Assembly: GCA_903861645.1 (NCBI GenBank)
Contig: CAIOVE010000081.1
Coordinates: 41,281 to 105,280, forward strand
Source of the DNA: an uncultured Hyphomicrobiales bacterium
GTDB lineage: Bacteria > Pseudomonadota > Alphaproteobacteria > Rhizobiales > Beijerinckiaceae
DNA length: 64,000 nucleotides
Direction: 5' to 3'
In this document: in pieces, positions 1-8,975 of the stretch
How the letters are laid out: each line of letters begins with the position of its first letter
How positions within the stretch are numbered: the first letter of the stretch is position 1
Notes under the pieces: model-generated
The model's database searches: none
What the model was told of the DNA's origin: nothing
The model's input: only the letters and a program-made list of their open reading frames with translations
Position numbers and translations under genes: made by a program

Positions 1-604
1 GCACGGGTTCGGGCGCCTCGCCCGCGCGGGGAAGGCGCAAGCCCAAAGCCGCCGCCACGCCAATGACGCCGAGCAGAATGCCGAAGAAATTCAACGTCGC
101 CTGATAACCGGACGCCTTCAGCATGGAATCAATCGGGAAGGTCGTGAGCAGCGCGCCCATGCCGTAGCCCGCCGCGACCATGCCGATGGCGAAACCGCGC
201 CGATCGGGAAACCAGCGCGCCATCAATCCGACGATGCCGATGTAAACGATGCCCGTGCCGACGCCGCACAGCAGGCCATAAGTGAGGAACAGCATGGTCA
301 GGCTGCCAGCGTAGGCCGATAGCACCCAGCCGAGACCGGACAGCGCCGCGCCGACGGCGATCAGCGTTTTCAGGCCGAAACGCTCGATGAGCCAGCCCTG
401 CGCGGGCGAAAGCCAGGTCTGCAAAACGATCAACAGCGAGAACGTGATCTGAACCGCTGGCAGAGTCGCGCCCGTGGCCGTCTGGAAAGGCTTGACGAAC
501 AGGGTCCACACATATTGCGGACTGGAAATGGCCATCATGACGACAAGGCCCAGAACCAATTGCACCCAGCGCGTCGTCCCGCGATCGACGATCGAATTTT
601 GCAT
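1..604 (-). CDS. MFS transporter, OFA (oxalate/formate antiporter-like) family, partial
   Basis: About 201 N-terminal codons of a major facilitator are visible; the C-terminal part lies beyond the left edge. The ATG at 604 opens a protein beginning MQNSIVDRGT, with hydrophobic segments from about residue 15 onward. The loop after the second or third segment carries the motif ARWFPDRRGFA, typical of the OFA subgroup, which includes the oxalate/formate exchanger OxlT. It would act in the inner membrane, moving small carboxylates. The substrate cannot be told from half a protein. No operon partner is evident; the next gene downstream of its promoter side (711-1874) is on the same strand but about 106 bases away. 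Confidence 0.8.
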   Translation of the reverse strand, partial: MQNSIVDRGTTRWVQLVLGLVVMMAISSPQYVWTLFVKPFQTATGATLPAVQITFSLLIVLQTWLSPAQGWLIERFGLKTLIAVGAALSGLGWVLSAYAGSLTMLFLTYGLLCGVGTGIVYIGIVGLMARWFPDRRGFAIGMVAAGYGMGALLTTFPIDSMLKASGYQATLNFFGILLGVIGVAAALGLRLPRAGEAPEPV

Positions 605-710
605 AAACCACTCCCGCTCTTGTTGGCGGGTATGGTCAAGCAAGGCGCGCGCCAAGGTTAATTGACGCGGTCAATCCATTGATTGGCCGCGCCTTTTGAG
701 TTTGGGTGCG

Positions 711-1874
711 TTAGCCCCACAGTTCCTTCGTCGCGAGCGCGGCGCCTTCGGCCAGCGCGCGGAACTTCGCCCAGACAACCTCGGGCTCGATTTCCGGCGG
801 CTGGCCCGGCGCGAGCGTCGAGGCGAAGCCGCAGTCCGTCGAGGCGATGACGTTCTCGCGACCGACGATTTTCGCCACCTTGACGATGCGCTCGGCGACG
901 AGTTCCGGATGCTCGACGATGACGGACGCGTGGGTGATGCAGCCCGGCATCAGCACGCGGCCCTCGGGCAGCTTCACGTTTTGCCAGACGCGCCACTCGT
1001 GGTCATGCCGCGGGTTGGCCATTTCGAACGAGTAATAGCCGGCCTTGATGGTGACGATGAGATCGACGAGATGCTTCATCTCCATGTCGCTCGTGCGCGG
1101 GCCCATGTTGATGCCGTAGCATGTATGGTGGCGCACACGGTCCTCGGGGATGTTGCGCAGCGCGTGGTTGAGCGCCTCGATGCGCTGGCGCGCCCACTTG
1201 CGCGCGTCCTCGATGCTTTCGGACGGCGACAGCATGTAATGCATGGCGAGGCGCGGATCGTCGATCTGCACGCAGAAACCGGCGGCGACAATGCCCTCGT
1301 ATTCCTCGCGCATGGCCTCGGCGACCGCGTGCACATGTTCCTCGTCGGTCTTGTAGTAGCGGTTTTCCATCAGGCCCGCGCAGCTCGACGGCGAGACCGA
1401 CGGCATGAACACGTCGATGGGGTCGCGTCCGTTCAACGCCGCCTTGAGGTTGTCGATGTCGGCCTTGAGCGCCGCGTGGCCAGTGTATTTGATCGGACCG
1501 GCGCAGGCGAAGCGCGCTTGCGCCGAGCCCGAATGCGCGCCGCCCTTGTAGAAATTCGGGAAGGCGGCGTTCTCGCGCGTGCGGCGCTCGCCAGCCTTCG
1601 GCGTGATCGCCTCGAGGCCTTGCAGACGCTCGGTCGCGTATATCTGGAAGGATGTCTTCGACTGCTCGCCGTCGCTGACGATGTCGACGCCAAGCTCCAT
1701 TTGCGTCTTGACGGTTTCATCGACGGCCTCGCGCGTGCGACGCGCCATCAAGGCTTCGTCGTAGGGCTGATGCGTCATGCGCTTGAACAGCAGCTCCGAC
1801 AGATCGTCGGGCCGTGGCAGGCTGCCGGTATGCGTGGTGATGATGCGTTTGCGTCGTTCGTCGGTGCGCGCCAT
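711..1874 (-). CDS. Cobalamin-independent methionine synthase (MetE) C-terminal-domain-like protein
   Basis: This 387-residue protein corresponds to only the catalytic C-terminal barrel of MetE, about half the usual 750 residues. The N-terminal stretch ITTHTGSLPRP is characteristic of the family. The zinc-site residues appear kept: His and Cys in HHTCYG, a Glu in YSFEMANPR and a Cys in STDCGFAS. Known relatives transfer methyl groups to thiols, but short versions without the N-terminal folate half may use other methyl donors, so homocysteine methylation is not assured. A strong GGGAGG lies before the ATG at 1874. The neighbouring CcdA gene is on the same strand 36 bases upstream, so the two may be co-transcribed. 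Confidence 0.85.
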   Translation of the reverse strand: MARTDERRKRIITTHTGSLPRPDDLSELLFKRMTHQPYDEALMARRTREAVDETVKTQMELGVDIVSDGEQSKTSFQIYATERLQGLEAITPKAGERRTRENAAFPNFYKGGAHSGSAQARFACAGPIKYTGHAALKADIDNLKAALNGRDPIDVFMPSVSPSSCAGLMENRYYKTDEEHVHAVAEAMREEYEGIVAAGFCVQIDDPRLAMHYMLSPSESIEDARKWARQRIEALNHALRNIPEDRVRHHTCYGINMGPRTSDMEMKHLVDLIVTIKAGYYSFEMANPRHDHEWRVWQNVKLPEGRVLMPGCITHASVIVEHPELVAERIVKVAKIVGRENVIASTDCGFASTLAPGQPPEIEPEVVWAKFRALAEGAALATKELWG

Positions 1875-1910
1875 GTCGTCCTCCCAGTGGGTTTTCGAGA
1901 TGGCGAGGTT

Positions 1911-2642
1911 CTAGCCGAGTTTTCCCAGCGCGGGAAATGTTTCGAGCAACCAGAACGACGCTGTCTGCATCCCACCGGTGAGGAATCCCACGCCGGTCAG
2001 AATGAGGAGCACGCCCACCGTTCGTTCGACGACGATGAAATGCCGCGAGAAACCGCGAATGAACTTGAAACAGGGCTCGATCGCGAGCGCCGCGGCGATG
2101 AAGGGAACGCCAAGCCCCGCCGAATAAACCGCCAGCAAGGCCGCGCCCTTGAACACGGTGTCCTCGGAGCCGGCGACGGCGAGGATCGCGGCGAGTATGG
2201 GCCCGATGCATGGCGTCCAGCCAAACGCGAAGGCGAGGCCCATTATATAGGCGCCCCACAAGCCCACCGGCTTTTCGATTTGCACGCGCTTTTCGCGATA
2301 GAGGAAGGCGACGCGGAACAGCCCGATGAAATGCAGTCCCATGACGATGATCGCGAACCCCGCGACCATCGACAGAATGTCGAGATATTGCCGGATCACC
2401 TGTCCGAAGGCGGACGCCGTCGCGCCCAGCGTCACGAAAACGGTTGAAAACCCAAGGACGAACAGCACGCCCGCCAGCGCCACGTCGCGACGCGCGCGCG
2501 TCTCGCCCGCGCCCGCCAGTTCCTCGATGGTCGTGCCCGCGATGAACGCGAGATAGGGCGGCGCGAGCGGCAACACGCAGGGGCTCAGGAACGAGAGCAG
2601 TCCCGCGCCAGCCGCGGCGGCATAGGTGACTTCGGAGGCCAT
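1911..2642 (-). CDS. ccdA: Cytochrome c biogenesis / thiol-disulfide transporter CcdA
   Basis: This 243-residue, largely hydrophobic protein has about six membrane segments. Two Cys-containing motifs stand out: FLSPCVLPL near residue 20 and FGWTPCIGP near residue 130. These are the paired CP motifs of the CcdA/DsbD family, which carries reducing equivalents from cytoplasmic thioredoxin to periplasmic thiol proteins, for example for haem attachment to cytochrome c apoproteins. The length fits CcdA rather than full DsbD. The start at 2642 is the only early ATG that keeps the first membrane segment. The MetE-like gene follows on the same strand. Confidence 0.92.
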   Translation of the reverse strand: MASEVTYAAAAGAGLLSFLSPCVLPLAPPYLAFIAGTTIEELAGAGETRARRDVALAGVLFVLGFSTVFVTLGATASAFGQVIRQYLDILSMVAGFAIIVMGLHFIGLFRVAFLYREKRVQIEKPVGLWGAYIMGLAFAFGWTPCIGPILAAILAVAGSEDTVFKGAALLAVYSAGLGVPFIAAALAIEPCFKFIRGFSRHFIVVERTVGVLLILTGVGFLTGGMQTASFWLLETFPALGKLG

Positions 2643-2791
2643 GCCGAACTCTTATCCCGCGCGCTCGATATTTGAAAAGCGCGACGCGATGACGTTGGCG
2701 TGAGCGCGGCGCGAGATTGACCGCGTCCACGGGCCTCAGCTAAACTGAACGAAACGCCGTTTCATATATAAACAATCAGGGAGGACGCGCC

Positions 2792-3667
2792 ATGCTGGAC
2801 GCCGTCGACGCGCATATCGAGGTCGTGCCCATGGGCGGCCCCTGCGGGGCGGAAATCCGCGGCGTCGACCTGTCGCGCGCCCTGTCCGATGCCACGCTGG
2901 CGCTGATACAGCGGGCCTGGAACGAACATCTGATCATCTTCTTCCGCGGGCAGGATGTCACGCAGGAACAGCAATTGGCCTTCGCCAGCCGCTTTGGCGA
3001 CCTCGGCGCGCGCAAGCAGGCGCCCGACCATCTGCGCGAAAAAGCCGAGGGCGTGCTGCAACTCGACCCCAAGATATTGCTGGTCTCGAACATAAAGCTG
3101 GACGGCGTGCCGATCGGCGCCTTCGGCGATGGCGACATGTGGTTCCATATCGACAGCGGCTATTCGCAACGTCCCTATCGCTACACGTTCCTTTATGGCG
3201 TGGAATTGCCCTCGAGCGGCGGCGACACCCTGTTCGCCAACATGTATCGCGCCTATGACGCGCTCCCGGATCGTCTGAAGCGCGTGCTGGAAGGCAAGCG
3301 CGCGCTGCACATCCACGAATACAAGCGCACCGCGCAGGTCGACGTCGACGGCGACATCAGCTCCGCGCCACACTGGTATCATCCTGTTTTCATCACGCAT
3401 CCCTACACGGGCAAGAAGGCGCTGTTCGTCGACCGCCTGATGACCGCGCGCATCGAGGGCGTGTCGCGACAGGAGAGCGACGAAATTCTCGCCGAACTCT
3501 ACGAGATCGGCGAGCGGCCGGAATTCACATATGCGCACAAGTGGCAATTGGGCGATTTCGTCATGTGGGACAATCTCGCCACCATTCACGCGCGGACGGA
3601 TTTTCCGCGCGGCGAGCGCCGGCTCATGCGCCGCTGCACGGTCGAGGGCGAGCCCGTCAGGGCCTGA
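2792..3667 (+). CDS. TauD/TfdA-family Fe(II)/2-oxoglutarate dioxygenase
   Basis: The protein has 291 residues, the usual TauD/TfdA length. The iron-binding facial triad is readable: HxD in WFHIDSGY (near residue 117) and a distal His in LATIHARTDF (near residue 269). A downstream Arg-rich RRLMRR would bind 2-oxoglutarate. The family hydroxylates substrates such as taurine, alkyl sulfates and phenoxyacetates; the substrate here is unknown. A GGGAGG sits before the ATG. A cysteine-dioxygenase-like cupin gene starts ten bases after the stop, so the two are almost certainly one operon, perhaps for an organosulfur compound. Confidence 0.9.
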   Translation: MLDAVDAHIEVVPMGGPCGAEIRGVDLSRALSDATLALIQRAWNEHLIIFFRGQDVTQEQQLAFASRFGDLGARKQAPDHLREKAEGVLQLDPKILLVSNIKLDGVPIGAFGDGDMWFHIDSGYSQRPYRYTFLYGVELPSSGGDTLFANMYRAYDALPDRLKRVLEGKRALHIHEYKRTAQVDVDGDISSAPHWYHPVFITHPYTGKKALFVDRLMTARIEGVSRQESDEILAELYEIGERPEFTYAHKWQLGDFVMWDNLATIHARTDFPRGERRLMRRCTVEGEPVRA

Positions 3668-3677
3668 GGACACGAAC

Positions 3678-4268
3678 ATGCGCAACGACACATTACCCGC
3701 CTTCCAGCGGTTCATCGATGAACTGCGCGCGATCTGGTCGCGCGAGAGCGACACGCAAAGACGCATGGAGCTTGGCCGCGACGCCCTGCGGGCGCTTGTC
3801 GCCGATCCGGATTTGCAAGCGCACAGCAAGACATGGCCCTCGACGGAGGGGCTCAAGAACCTGCTGCTGCATACGGACGAGGAGCACGGCTTCATCGTCA
3901 ACGCCGTGGTGCGCGAGCCCGGTCGCACGGGCAGCGTGCATGATCATGCCGACGCCTGGACCGCCTATGGCGTCTGCGACGGGCTGGAATATCTGGAGCG
4001 TTACGACCGGTTCGACGACCGATCCCGGCCTGATCACGCGGAGATCCGCCGCGTCAGCACGACGATCGGCCGGGCGGGCGTGGTCGACCTCGTGGCGCCA
4101 TGGGCCGTGCACGCCGAACAGGGCGGCGGCGGACGCTCGGCGGCGGTCATCCTGCGCAGCCAGAAACTCGTCGGCCGCGTGCTCCAGCACCGCTATGACG
4201 AGAAGGCCGGCACGGTGAAGCTCGGATCGGGGCCGACGCAGATTCCCTATGAGCTGACGGCGTCCTAG
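3678..4268 (+). CDS. Cysteine dioxygenase-like cupin protein
   Basis: This 196-residue cupin has the metal motif HDH in GSVHDHADAW, a downstream Glu in LEYLERY and a second-strand His in APWAVHAEQ. That arrangement matches the thiol dioxygenase superfamily (cysteine dioxygenase and 3-mercaptopropionate dioxygenase), which oxidises a thiol to a sulfinate with O2. The start at 3678 was chosen because it follows the TauD stop by ten bases; the longer frame upstream is just the shadow of the TauD gene. Pairing with a 2-oxoglutarate dioxygenase suggests successive oxidation steps on one compound. Substrate specificity is not readable. Confidence 0.8.
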   Translation: MRNDTLPAFQRFIDELRAIWSRESDTQRRMELGRDALRALVADPDLQAHSKTWPSTEGLKNLLLHTDEEHGFIVNAVVREPGRTGSVHDHADAWTAYGVCDGLEYLERYDRFDDRSRPDHAEIRRVSTTIGRAGVVDLVAPWAVHAEQGGGGRSAAVILRSQKLVGRVLQHRYDEKAGTVKLGSGPTQIPYELTAS

Positions 4269-4269
4269 G

Positions 4270-4830
4270 TCACAGACCCTTCAGGAACCCCGCGAAGCTC
4301 ATCAATCCCTCCGGCCACGGGCCATGGCCGGACTCGGCGTCGATGTGGCCGGCCTCGCCCGCGTCGAGCAATTTCGCGCCCCAGGCGAAACTCGTGTCCT
4401 CGGCGACTTCGTAAGGCGAATAGGGATCGTTGCGGCTCGCCACCAGCAGCGAGGGAAACGGCAGCGGATCGCGCGACACCGGCAGGAAGTCGGCGGGCGT
4501 TTCCAGTTGCGCGGCGATGGCGCGCAGGGCCTTGTCCGACGGCGGCGCGACCAACATGGCGCCGCGCACCTTGCCGGTGGGAAAAGCCGGCGCCGCGTGC
4601 GCCACCGCGTGAGCGCCGAGCGAATGAGCGACGAGAATCACGGGCCGCGCGCAGGCCTCGACCGCCGCGCGGATCGTCGACACCCAGTCCTCTCGCAGGG
4701 GACGACGCCATTCCGCCTGCTCGACCAGGCGACCCGTCGACAGGCGATCGGCCCACCGGGTCTGCCAATGGTCGGGGCCCGAACCGCCCAGGCCGGGAAT
4801 GAACAGGATATCGGCGTCGGATGTTTTCAT
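4270..4830 (-). CDS. RBBP9/YdeN-family serine hydrolase
   Basis: This 186-residue alpha/beta hydrolase of the small RBBP9/YdeN type starts at 4830 (MKTSDADILFIPG). The motif FIPGLGGSGPDHW near the N-terminus is typical. The catalytic triad can be placed as Ser in VAHSLGAH, Asp in SRNDPYSP and His in SGHGPWPEG. Family members are small serine hydrolases with poorly known substrates. The start was chosen because the longer frame upstream runs antisense to the next gene. The stop is two bases from the end of the convergent cupin gene. Confidence 0.85.
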   Translation of the reverse strand: MKTSDADILFIPGLGGSGPDHWQTRWADRLSTGRLVEQAEWRRPLREDWVSTIRAAVEACARPVILVAHSLGAHAVAHAAPAFPTGKVRGAMLVAPPSDKALRAIAAQLETPADFLPVSRDPLPFPSLLVASRNDPYSPYEVAEDTSFAWGAKLLDAGEAGHIDAESGHGPWPEGLMSFAGFLKGL

Positions 4831-4927
4831 GCTCGATATTTGGGGCACGCGAGGCCTTCGTGCAAGAACCCGACGGCTTGCGCCCGCGTCCACGAACGCT
4901 ACGATGGCCAAAACATCGGGAGGAAAC

Positions 4928-5695
4928 ATGCGACGGATTTTCACCAGCGGACTCGCGCTCGCCGCCCTTGCTACCGCCAGCGAAGCCCGGGCCCAGACCG
5001 TACTCGAACAATCCGCCGAGCATCGTTTCCAGCTTGATTTCCACGTGAACGACGCGGCCTTGCAAAAGATGCTGCCGGCGGGCTGGGTGTCGGATATGGC
5101 GAGCGTGGGCGCGGCCAAGGACGCGAATATTCGCATGATCTTCATCGATCGAATGGCGATCGTCGGCGCGGATGGCAAGCCGAAGGGCAAGGGCTCGGCC
5201 CGGCTTGTCTATCTCGCCGCGCCGGTGAAACAGGCGGCGGGCGACGGCAAGGGCCAGATGATTCTGGCCGGCATCGTCGACGACGCGGCCGACGCGCCCG
5301 GCGCCTTCGGCGTTTACGCCGCGGCGACCACCGCGAAAATGACGCGGACGGCGACATCCAGCGGCGCGGGCGCGCTGAACGACGAGGATTACGACTTCGC
5401 CGCCGCTGGTGGCGAGCACATGCAGGTCCACGTGAAATTCGAGCGCGGTCCCGGCGCGAAAGGCGGCGGCGAGACGCGGTTCTTCAATCCCGCCGACCCC
5501 GCCAAATACCAGATTTTCAAGACCGAGCAGGCGATCGACATCGCGCGCAACGTGACCGTGCCCGTGCCCGATCACGTGAAGGAGTTTTCCTACAAGGCCG
5601 GCGGCGGCAAGATCGCCAGCCTGTTCGACGGGACCGAGAAAGTCCTGAGCTGGGATAGTTTCCCCTGGTATGTCCGGACGGTCAGTGCGCCTTAG
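4928..5695 (+). CDS. Secreted protein of unknown function
   Basis: This 255-residue protein starts at 4928 after a GGGAGG Shine-Dalgarno (4918-4923). Residues 1-22 look like a Sec signal peptide ending SEARAQ, so the product is probably periplasmic. The mature part begins with the phrase RFQLDFHVNDAALQKMLPAGW, which faintly recalls the start of acetoacetate-decarboxylase-like or DUF2071 folds, but I cannot assign it. No metal or catalytic motif is obvious. It diverges from the RBBP9-like gene across 97 bases and converges on the TctC-like gene. Function unknown. Confidence 0.75.
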   Translation: MRRIFTSGLALAALATASEARAQTVLEQSAEHRFQLDFHVNDAALQKMLPAGWVSDMASVGAAKDANIRMIFIDRMAIVGADGKPKGKGSARLVYLAAPVKQAAGDGKGQMILAGIVDDAADAPGAFGVYAAATTAKMTRTATSSGAGALNDEDYDFAAAGGEHMQVHVKFERGPGAKGGGETRFFNPADPAKYQIFKTEQAIDIARNVTVPVPDHVKEFSYKAGGGKIASLFDGTEKVLSWDSFPWYVRTVSAP

Positions 5696-5701
5696 CGCGC
5701 C

Positions 5702-6721
5702 TCACCGCCCCTCAAGCGCCTTGACATAGCGCTGGCTGACTTCCGGCGCGGCGGTCGTGATCAGGCTGATGACCTTTTCGACCTCGGACGAGGACAACAG
5801 GCCAATTTCCAGCTTCGATTTTTCGGCGTCGGCGAGGAAATCAGCGTCCTTGCCCAAAGCCATGAATCCGTCGCGCAGCATGGCGAGACGATCGGCGGGC
5901 ACGCCGGGCGGCGCGAGCATCGGACGGGCGACGGTCTTCTGCGTGAAGAAAAGCTCCAGCGTGCGCTTCTCGATGTCGCCCCTGGCGAAGGAAATCGCCT
6001 CGGGGACGTCGGGCAATTCCGGGTTTTTCATCAGCGCGCCTTGCAGCAGCACCCGCACCTTCTTGTCGCGCAGCCAGTCGGCGTGCTGGACCTTGAGGCT
6101 CGACCACGACCAGTCGCCGATGCCCTGCACCTCGCCACGCTCCATGGCGAGGCCGATTTCGGTCGTGCCGTTGTAGCCGGACACGATCTTGAATTTCGTG
6201 CCGAGCAATTCGTTGTAGAGGCGCGGCGTGATTTCCGGATCGACGTTGGTCTCGCCGCCGACGACGAGTTCCTTGTCGAACAGATCCTTCGCGCTCTGGA
6301 TGGGCGATGTCGACAGGGCGAGCGAAACAGCCGTCTCGCTGTTGAGGTTGCCCAACCAGTTGAACTTGTCGAGGTCGAAATGCACCTGACCGGCCATCGT
6401 CAGCTTGGCAAGCAACATGCCGCGCTGAATCAAGCCGATCGTCAGGCCATCGCGCGGCGCGGTGTTGAAGAGCAGATTGGTGGCGACCATGCTGCCGGCG
6501 GCCGGCATGTTCTGCACGACAATGGTCGGCGCGCCCGGCAGATGCTTGCCGAGATGCCGCGACACCAGCCGGGCCAGTTGATCATATCCGCCGCCCGGCG
6601 CGCTGCCGGCGAGCAGGTTGATCGTCTTGCCGGCGTAGAAGTCCGCGGCGAGAACGGGCGAAGCCATGAAGGCGGCGCTGGCGAGCGACGACAACACGAG
6701 GACTCGAGTTGTGGTTTTCAT
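5702..6721 (-). CDS. Solitary Bug/TctC-family periplasmic binding protein
   Basis: This 339-residue protein has a signal peptide ending near ASPVLAAD and the Bug-family phrase INLLAGSAPGGGYDQLARL. Bug/TctC proteins bind small carboxylates for tripartite tricarboxylate transporters. No TctA or TctB gene is nearby, so it must work with a distant transporter or as a sensor. The start at 6721 rather than 6733 was chosen because GTGGGGGGAAGC directly precedes that ATG as its ribosome-binding site. It lies 32 bases downstream of purB on the same strand, though a functional link is not implied. Confidence 0.88.
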   Translation of the reverse strand: MKTTTRVLVLSSLASAAFMASPVLAADFYAGKTINLLAGSAPGGGYDQLARLVSRHLGKHLPGAPTIVVQNMPAAGSMVATNLLFNTAPRDGLTIGLIQRGMLLAKLTMAGQVHFDLDKFNWLGNLNSETAVSLALSTSPIQSAKDLFDKELVVGGETNVDPEITPRLYNELLGTKFKIVSGYNGTTEIGLAMERGEVQGIGDWSWSSLKVQHADWLRDKKVRVLLQGALMKNPELPDVPEAISFARGDIEKRTLELFFTQKTVARPMLAPPGVPADRLAMLRDGFMALGKDADFLADAEKSKLEIGLLSSSEVEKVISLITTAAPEVSQRYVKALEGR

Positions 6722-6753
6722 GCTTCCCCCCACTCTTTTAATCCGCGTCGATC

Positions 6754-8061
6754 TCAGGCGGTCCCGAACACCCGCTTGAACACGGTGTCGACGTGCTTCA
6801 GGTGGTAACCGAGGTCGAACAATTCCTCGAGTTCGGCGTCCGACAATTTCGCTTTCACGTCCTTGTCGGCCTTGAGCAACGTCAGGAAGTCGCCCTGCCC
6901 GCGCCAGACCGGCATGGCGTTGCGTTGAACGTAGGAATAGGAATCCTCGCGCGAGACGCCCTTTTGCGTAAGCGCCAGCAGCACGCGCTGCGAGTGGATG
7001 AGGCCGCCGAGCCGATCCAGATTCTTTTTCATGTTCTCGGGATAGACGATCAGCTTGTCGATGACGCCGGTCAGGCGCGCCAGCGCGAAATCGAGCGTCA
7101 CCGTGGCGTCGGGGCCGATCATCCGCTCGACGGAGGAATGGGAAATATCGCGCTCGTGCCAGAGGGCGACATTCTCCAGCGCCGGCGTCACCATGCCGCG
7201 CACGAGGCGGGCGAGGCCGGTCAGGTTTTCCGTGAGCACGGGGTTGCGCTTGTGCGGCATGGCCGAGGAGCCCTTCTGGCCCTCGGAGAAGAATTCCTCC
7301 GCTTCCAGCACCTCGGTGCGCTGCATGTGGCGAATTTCGGTCGCCAGACGCTCGATGCAGGACGCGACGACGCCAAGCGTGGCGAAGAAGGCCGCGTGGC
7401 GGTCGCGCGGGATGACCTGCGTCGACACGGGCTCGACCGCCAGACCCAGCTTGGCCGCGACATGTTCCTCGACGCGCGGATCAATGTTGGCGAAGGTGCC
7501 AACCGCGCCGGAAATGGCGCAGGTGGCAATTTCGGCCTTCGCCGCAACGAGGCGCGCGCGGCAACGGGAGAACTCGGCGTAGGCCTGCGCCAGCTTGAGG
7601 CCGAATGTCACGGGCTCGGCGTGGATGCCATGGGAGCGGCCAATGACCGGCGTCATCTTGTGTTCGAGCGCGCGGCGCTTGATCGCCGCCAGCAGCGCGT
7701 CGACGTCGGCGATCAGGAGATCGGCGGCGCGCGACATCTGCACGGCGAGACAGGTGTCGAGCACGTCGGACGAGGTCATGCCCTGATGCACGAAGCGCGA
7801 ATCCGGGCCGATGAATTCGGCGAGATGGGTCAGGAAAGCGATGACGTCATGCTTGGTGACGCGCTCGATTTCGTCGATGCGGGCGACGTCGAAGGTGACG
7901 TTGCCGGCCTTCTCCCAGATGGCGCGGGCGCTTTCCTTCGGGATGACGCCAATCTCGGCAAGCGCGTCGCAGGCGTGCGCCTCGATCTCGAACCAGATGC
8001 GGAACCGCGTCTGCGGGTCCCAGATGGCGACCATTTCGGGGCGGGAATAACGGGGGATCAT
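6754..8061 (-). CDS. purB: Adenylosuccinate lyase
   Basis: PurB removes fumarate from SAICAR and from adenylosuccinate in purine biosynthesis, in the cytoplasm. The 435-residue length fits the Bacillus-like class. The superfamily signature GSSAMPHKRNP is present around residues 265-275, with the flexible-loop serines, and HGIHAEPVTFG near residue 140 supplies a catalytic His. The N-terminus MIPRYSRPEM is typical. The start at 8061 is the only reasonable ATG. It is followed on the same strand by the TctC-like gene and preceded by the aldolase gene, neither of which is a purine gene. Confidence 0.97.
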   Translation of the reverse strand: MIPRYSRPEMVAIWDPQTRFRIWFEIEAHACDALAEIGVIPKESARAIWEKAGNVTFDVARIDEIERVTKHDVIAFLTHLAEFIGPDSRFVHQGMTSSDVLDTCLAVQMSRAADLLIADVDALLAAIKRRALEHKMTPVIGRSHGIHAEPVTFGLKLAQAYAEFSRCRARLVAAKAEIATCAISGAVGTFANIDPRVEEHVAAKLGLAVEPVSTQVIPRDRHAAFFATLGVVASCIERLATEIRHMQRTEVLEAEEFFSEGQKGSSAMPHKRNPVLTENLTGLARLVRGMVTPALENVALWHERDISHSSVERMIGPDATVTLDFALARLTGVIDKLIVYPENMKKNLDRLGGLIHSQRVLLALTQKGVSREDSYSYVQRNAMPVWRGQGDFLTLLKADKDVKAKLSDAELEELFDLGYHLKHVDTVFKRVFGTA

Positions 8062-8132
8062 GGGCGAACGCGCTCCTTGGCAGGCGGTCGCCCCCTAGCA
8101 TGGCCGGCCCACCCCCGCAAAGGGCGGGCGGG

Positions 8133-8873
8133 TCAGTCCCCCAGCAAATGCCCGACGCCGGCCTCTTTCGCCCAGAATTCCCAGCCGCGTTTCATGGCGG
8201 GGGCCTCGGGATCGAGGGTGGCGCGGGCGGCGATTTCGCCGGCCGACAGGGGAATGTAGTCGCCGAGCCGCATGGCGTTCATCTGCACGCGGGCGTTGCG
8301 GGGAATATAGACCGCCATGCGCACGAGATCGTTGATGGTGCGACCGACCGCCACGAAGCCATGACCGCGCATGAGCGCCATGCGGTTGCAATCAAGGCAA
8401 CCGGCGAGGTCGCGCCCCTCGGCCATGTTGGTGACCAGCATGGTCGTGCCATCGCCGAACTTGTCGCGGATATCCCAGGTCGGCACGCCGTCGCCGATGT
8501 CGCCGATGGTATGGATGACCGCCCGCAGCTTCGTCGTTTTCGAAATCGAGAAGGGCAGAACATCCTCGGCGTGGGAATGGAGCGAGGCCTTCACTTCCGG
8601 ACGCTTCTCGAAGACGCCGCCGTGAATGAAACGCTCGAGATACAGCGGGCGCTTTTCGTTGGGATCGACGGGGGTTCCATCGAGATGAAACTCGACGATA
8701 TCCTCTTCCTCGACGATGGCGGGGCTGAGCGAACGGGCGAGAAAGTAGCGTTGCGAATCGAGCGGATGGCGCATGGCCACATGGCCGTAGGCGTCGAGCA
8801 CGTCGTTGCGCGCCAGAATCCGGTTGGCGATCACGACATCGCGCTTCACCCGTGTAATCGCGTCAACCGACAT
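8133..8873 (-). CDS. Class II aldolase/adducin-domain protein
   Basis: This 246-residue protein has the class II aldolase fold. Its zinc ligands can be placed as the HSH of ASLHSHAEDVL and the His of LMRGHGFVAVG. Family members include fuculose-phosphate and ribulose-phosphate aldolases or epimerases as well as decarboxylase-like enzymes, and the region MRHPLDSQRYFLARSLSPA suggests a subgroup found beside aromatic or carboxylate catabolism genes. Substrate is unknown. It lies upstream of purB on the same strand with a 71-base gap. Confidence 0.85.
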   Translation of the reverse strand: MSVDAITRVKRDVVIANRILARNDVLDAYGHVAMRHPLDSQRYFLARSLSPAIVEEEDIVEFHLDGTPVDPNEKRPLYLERFIHGGVFEKRPEVKASLHSHAEDVLPFSISKTTKLRAVIHTIGDIGDGVPTWDIRDKFGDGTTMLVTNMAEGRDLAGCLDCNRMALMRGHGFVAVGRTINDLVRMAVYIPRNARVQMNAMRLGDYIPLSAGEIAARATLDPEAPAMKRGWEFWAKEAGVGHLLGD

Positions 8874-8935
8874 GCCTGACCTCCCGCGTTGTAACGTGGG
8901 AGCGGGATAGCCCGAAGCGACGCGACAATCAACGC

Positions 8936-8967
8936 GCGGGCGGCGCTTCCATCGAAACGCCGCCCGC
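8936..8967 (-). terminator. GC-rich hairpin after the small secreted protein gene
   Basis: A perfect ten-base stem (arms at 8936-8945 and 8958-8967) lies just past the stop of the small gene ending at 8976. There is no strong T run after it on the minus strand, so it is a stem-loop that may slow or end transcription rather than a classic terminator. Confidence 0.4.
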
Positions 8968-8975
8968 CCGCCTTG

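Noticed and set aside
696..2447. Long plus-strand open frame of 583 codons
   Set aside because: It runs antisense to the MetE-like and ccdA genes, with Arg/Ala-rich text of no family; it is a by-product of high GC codon use.
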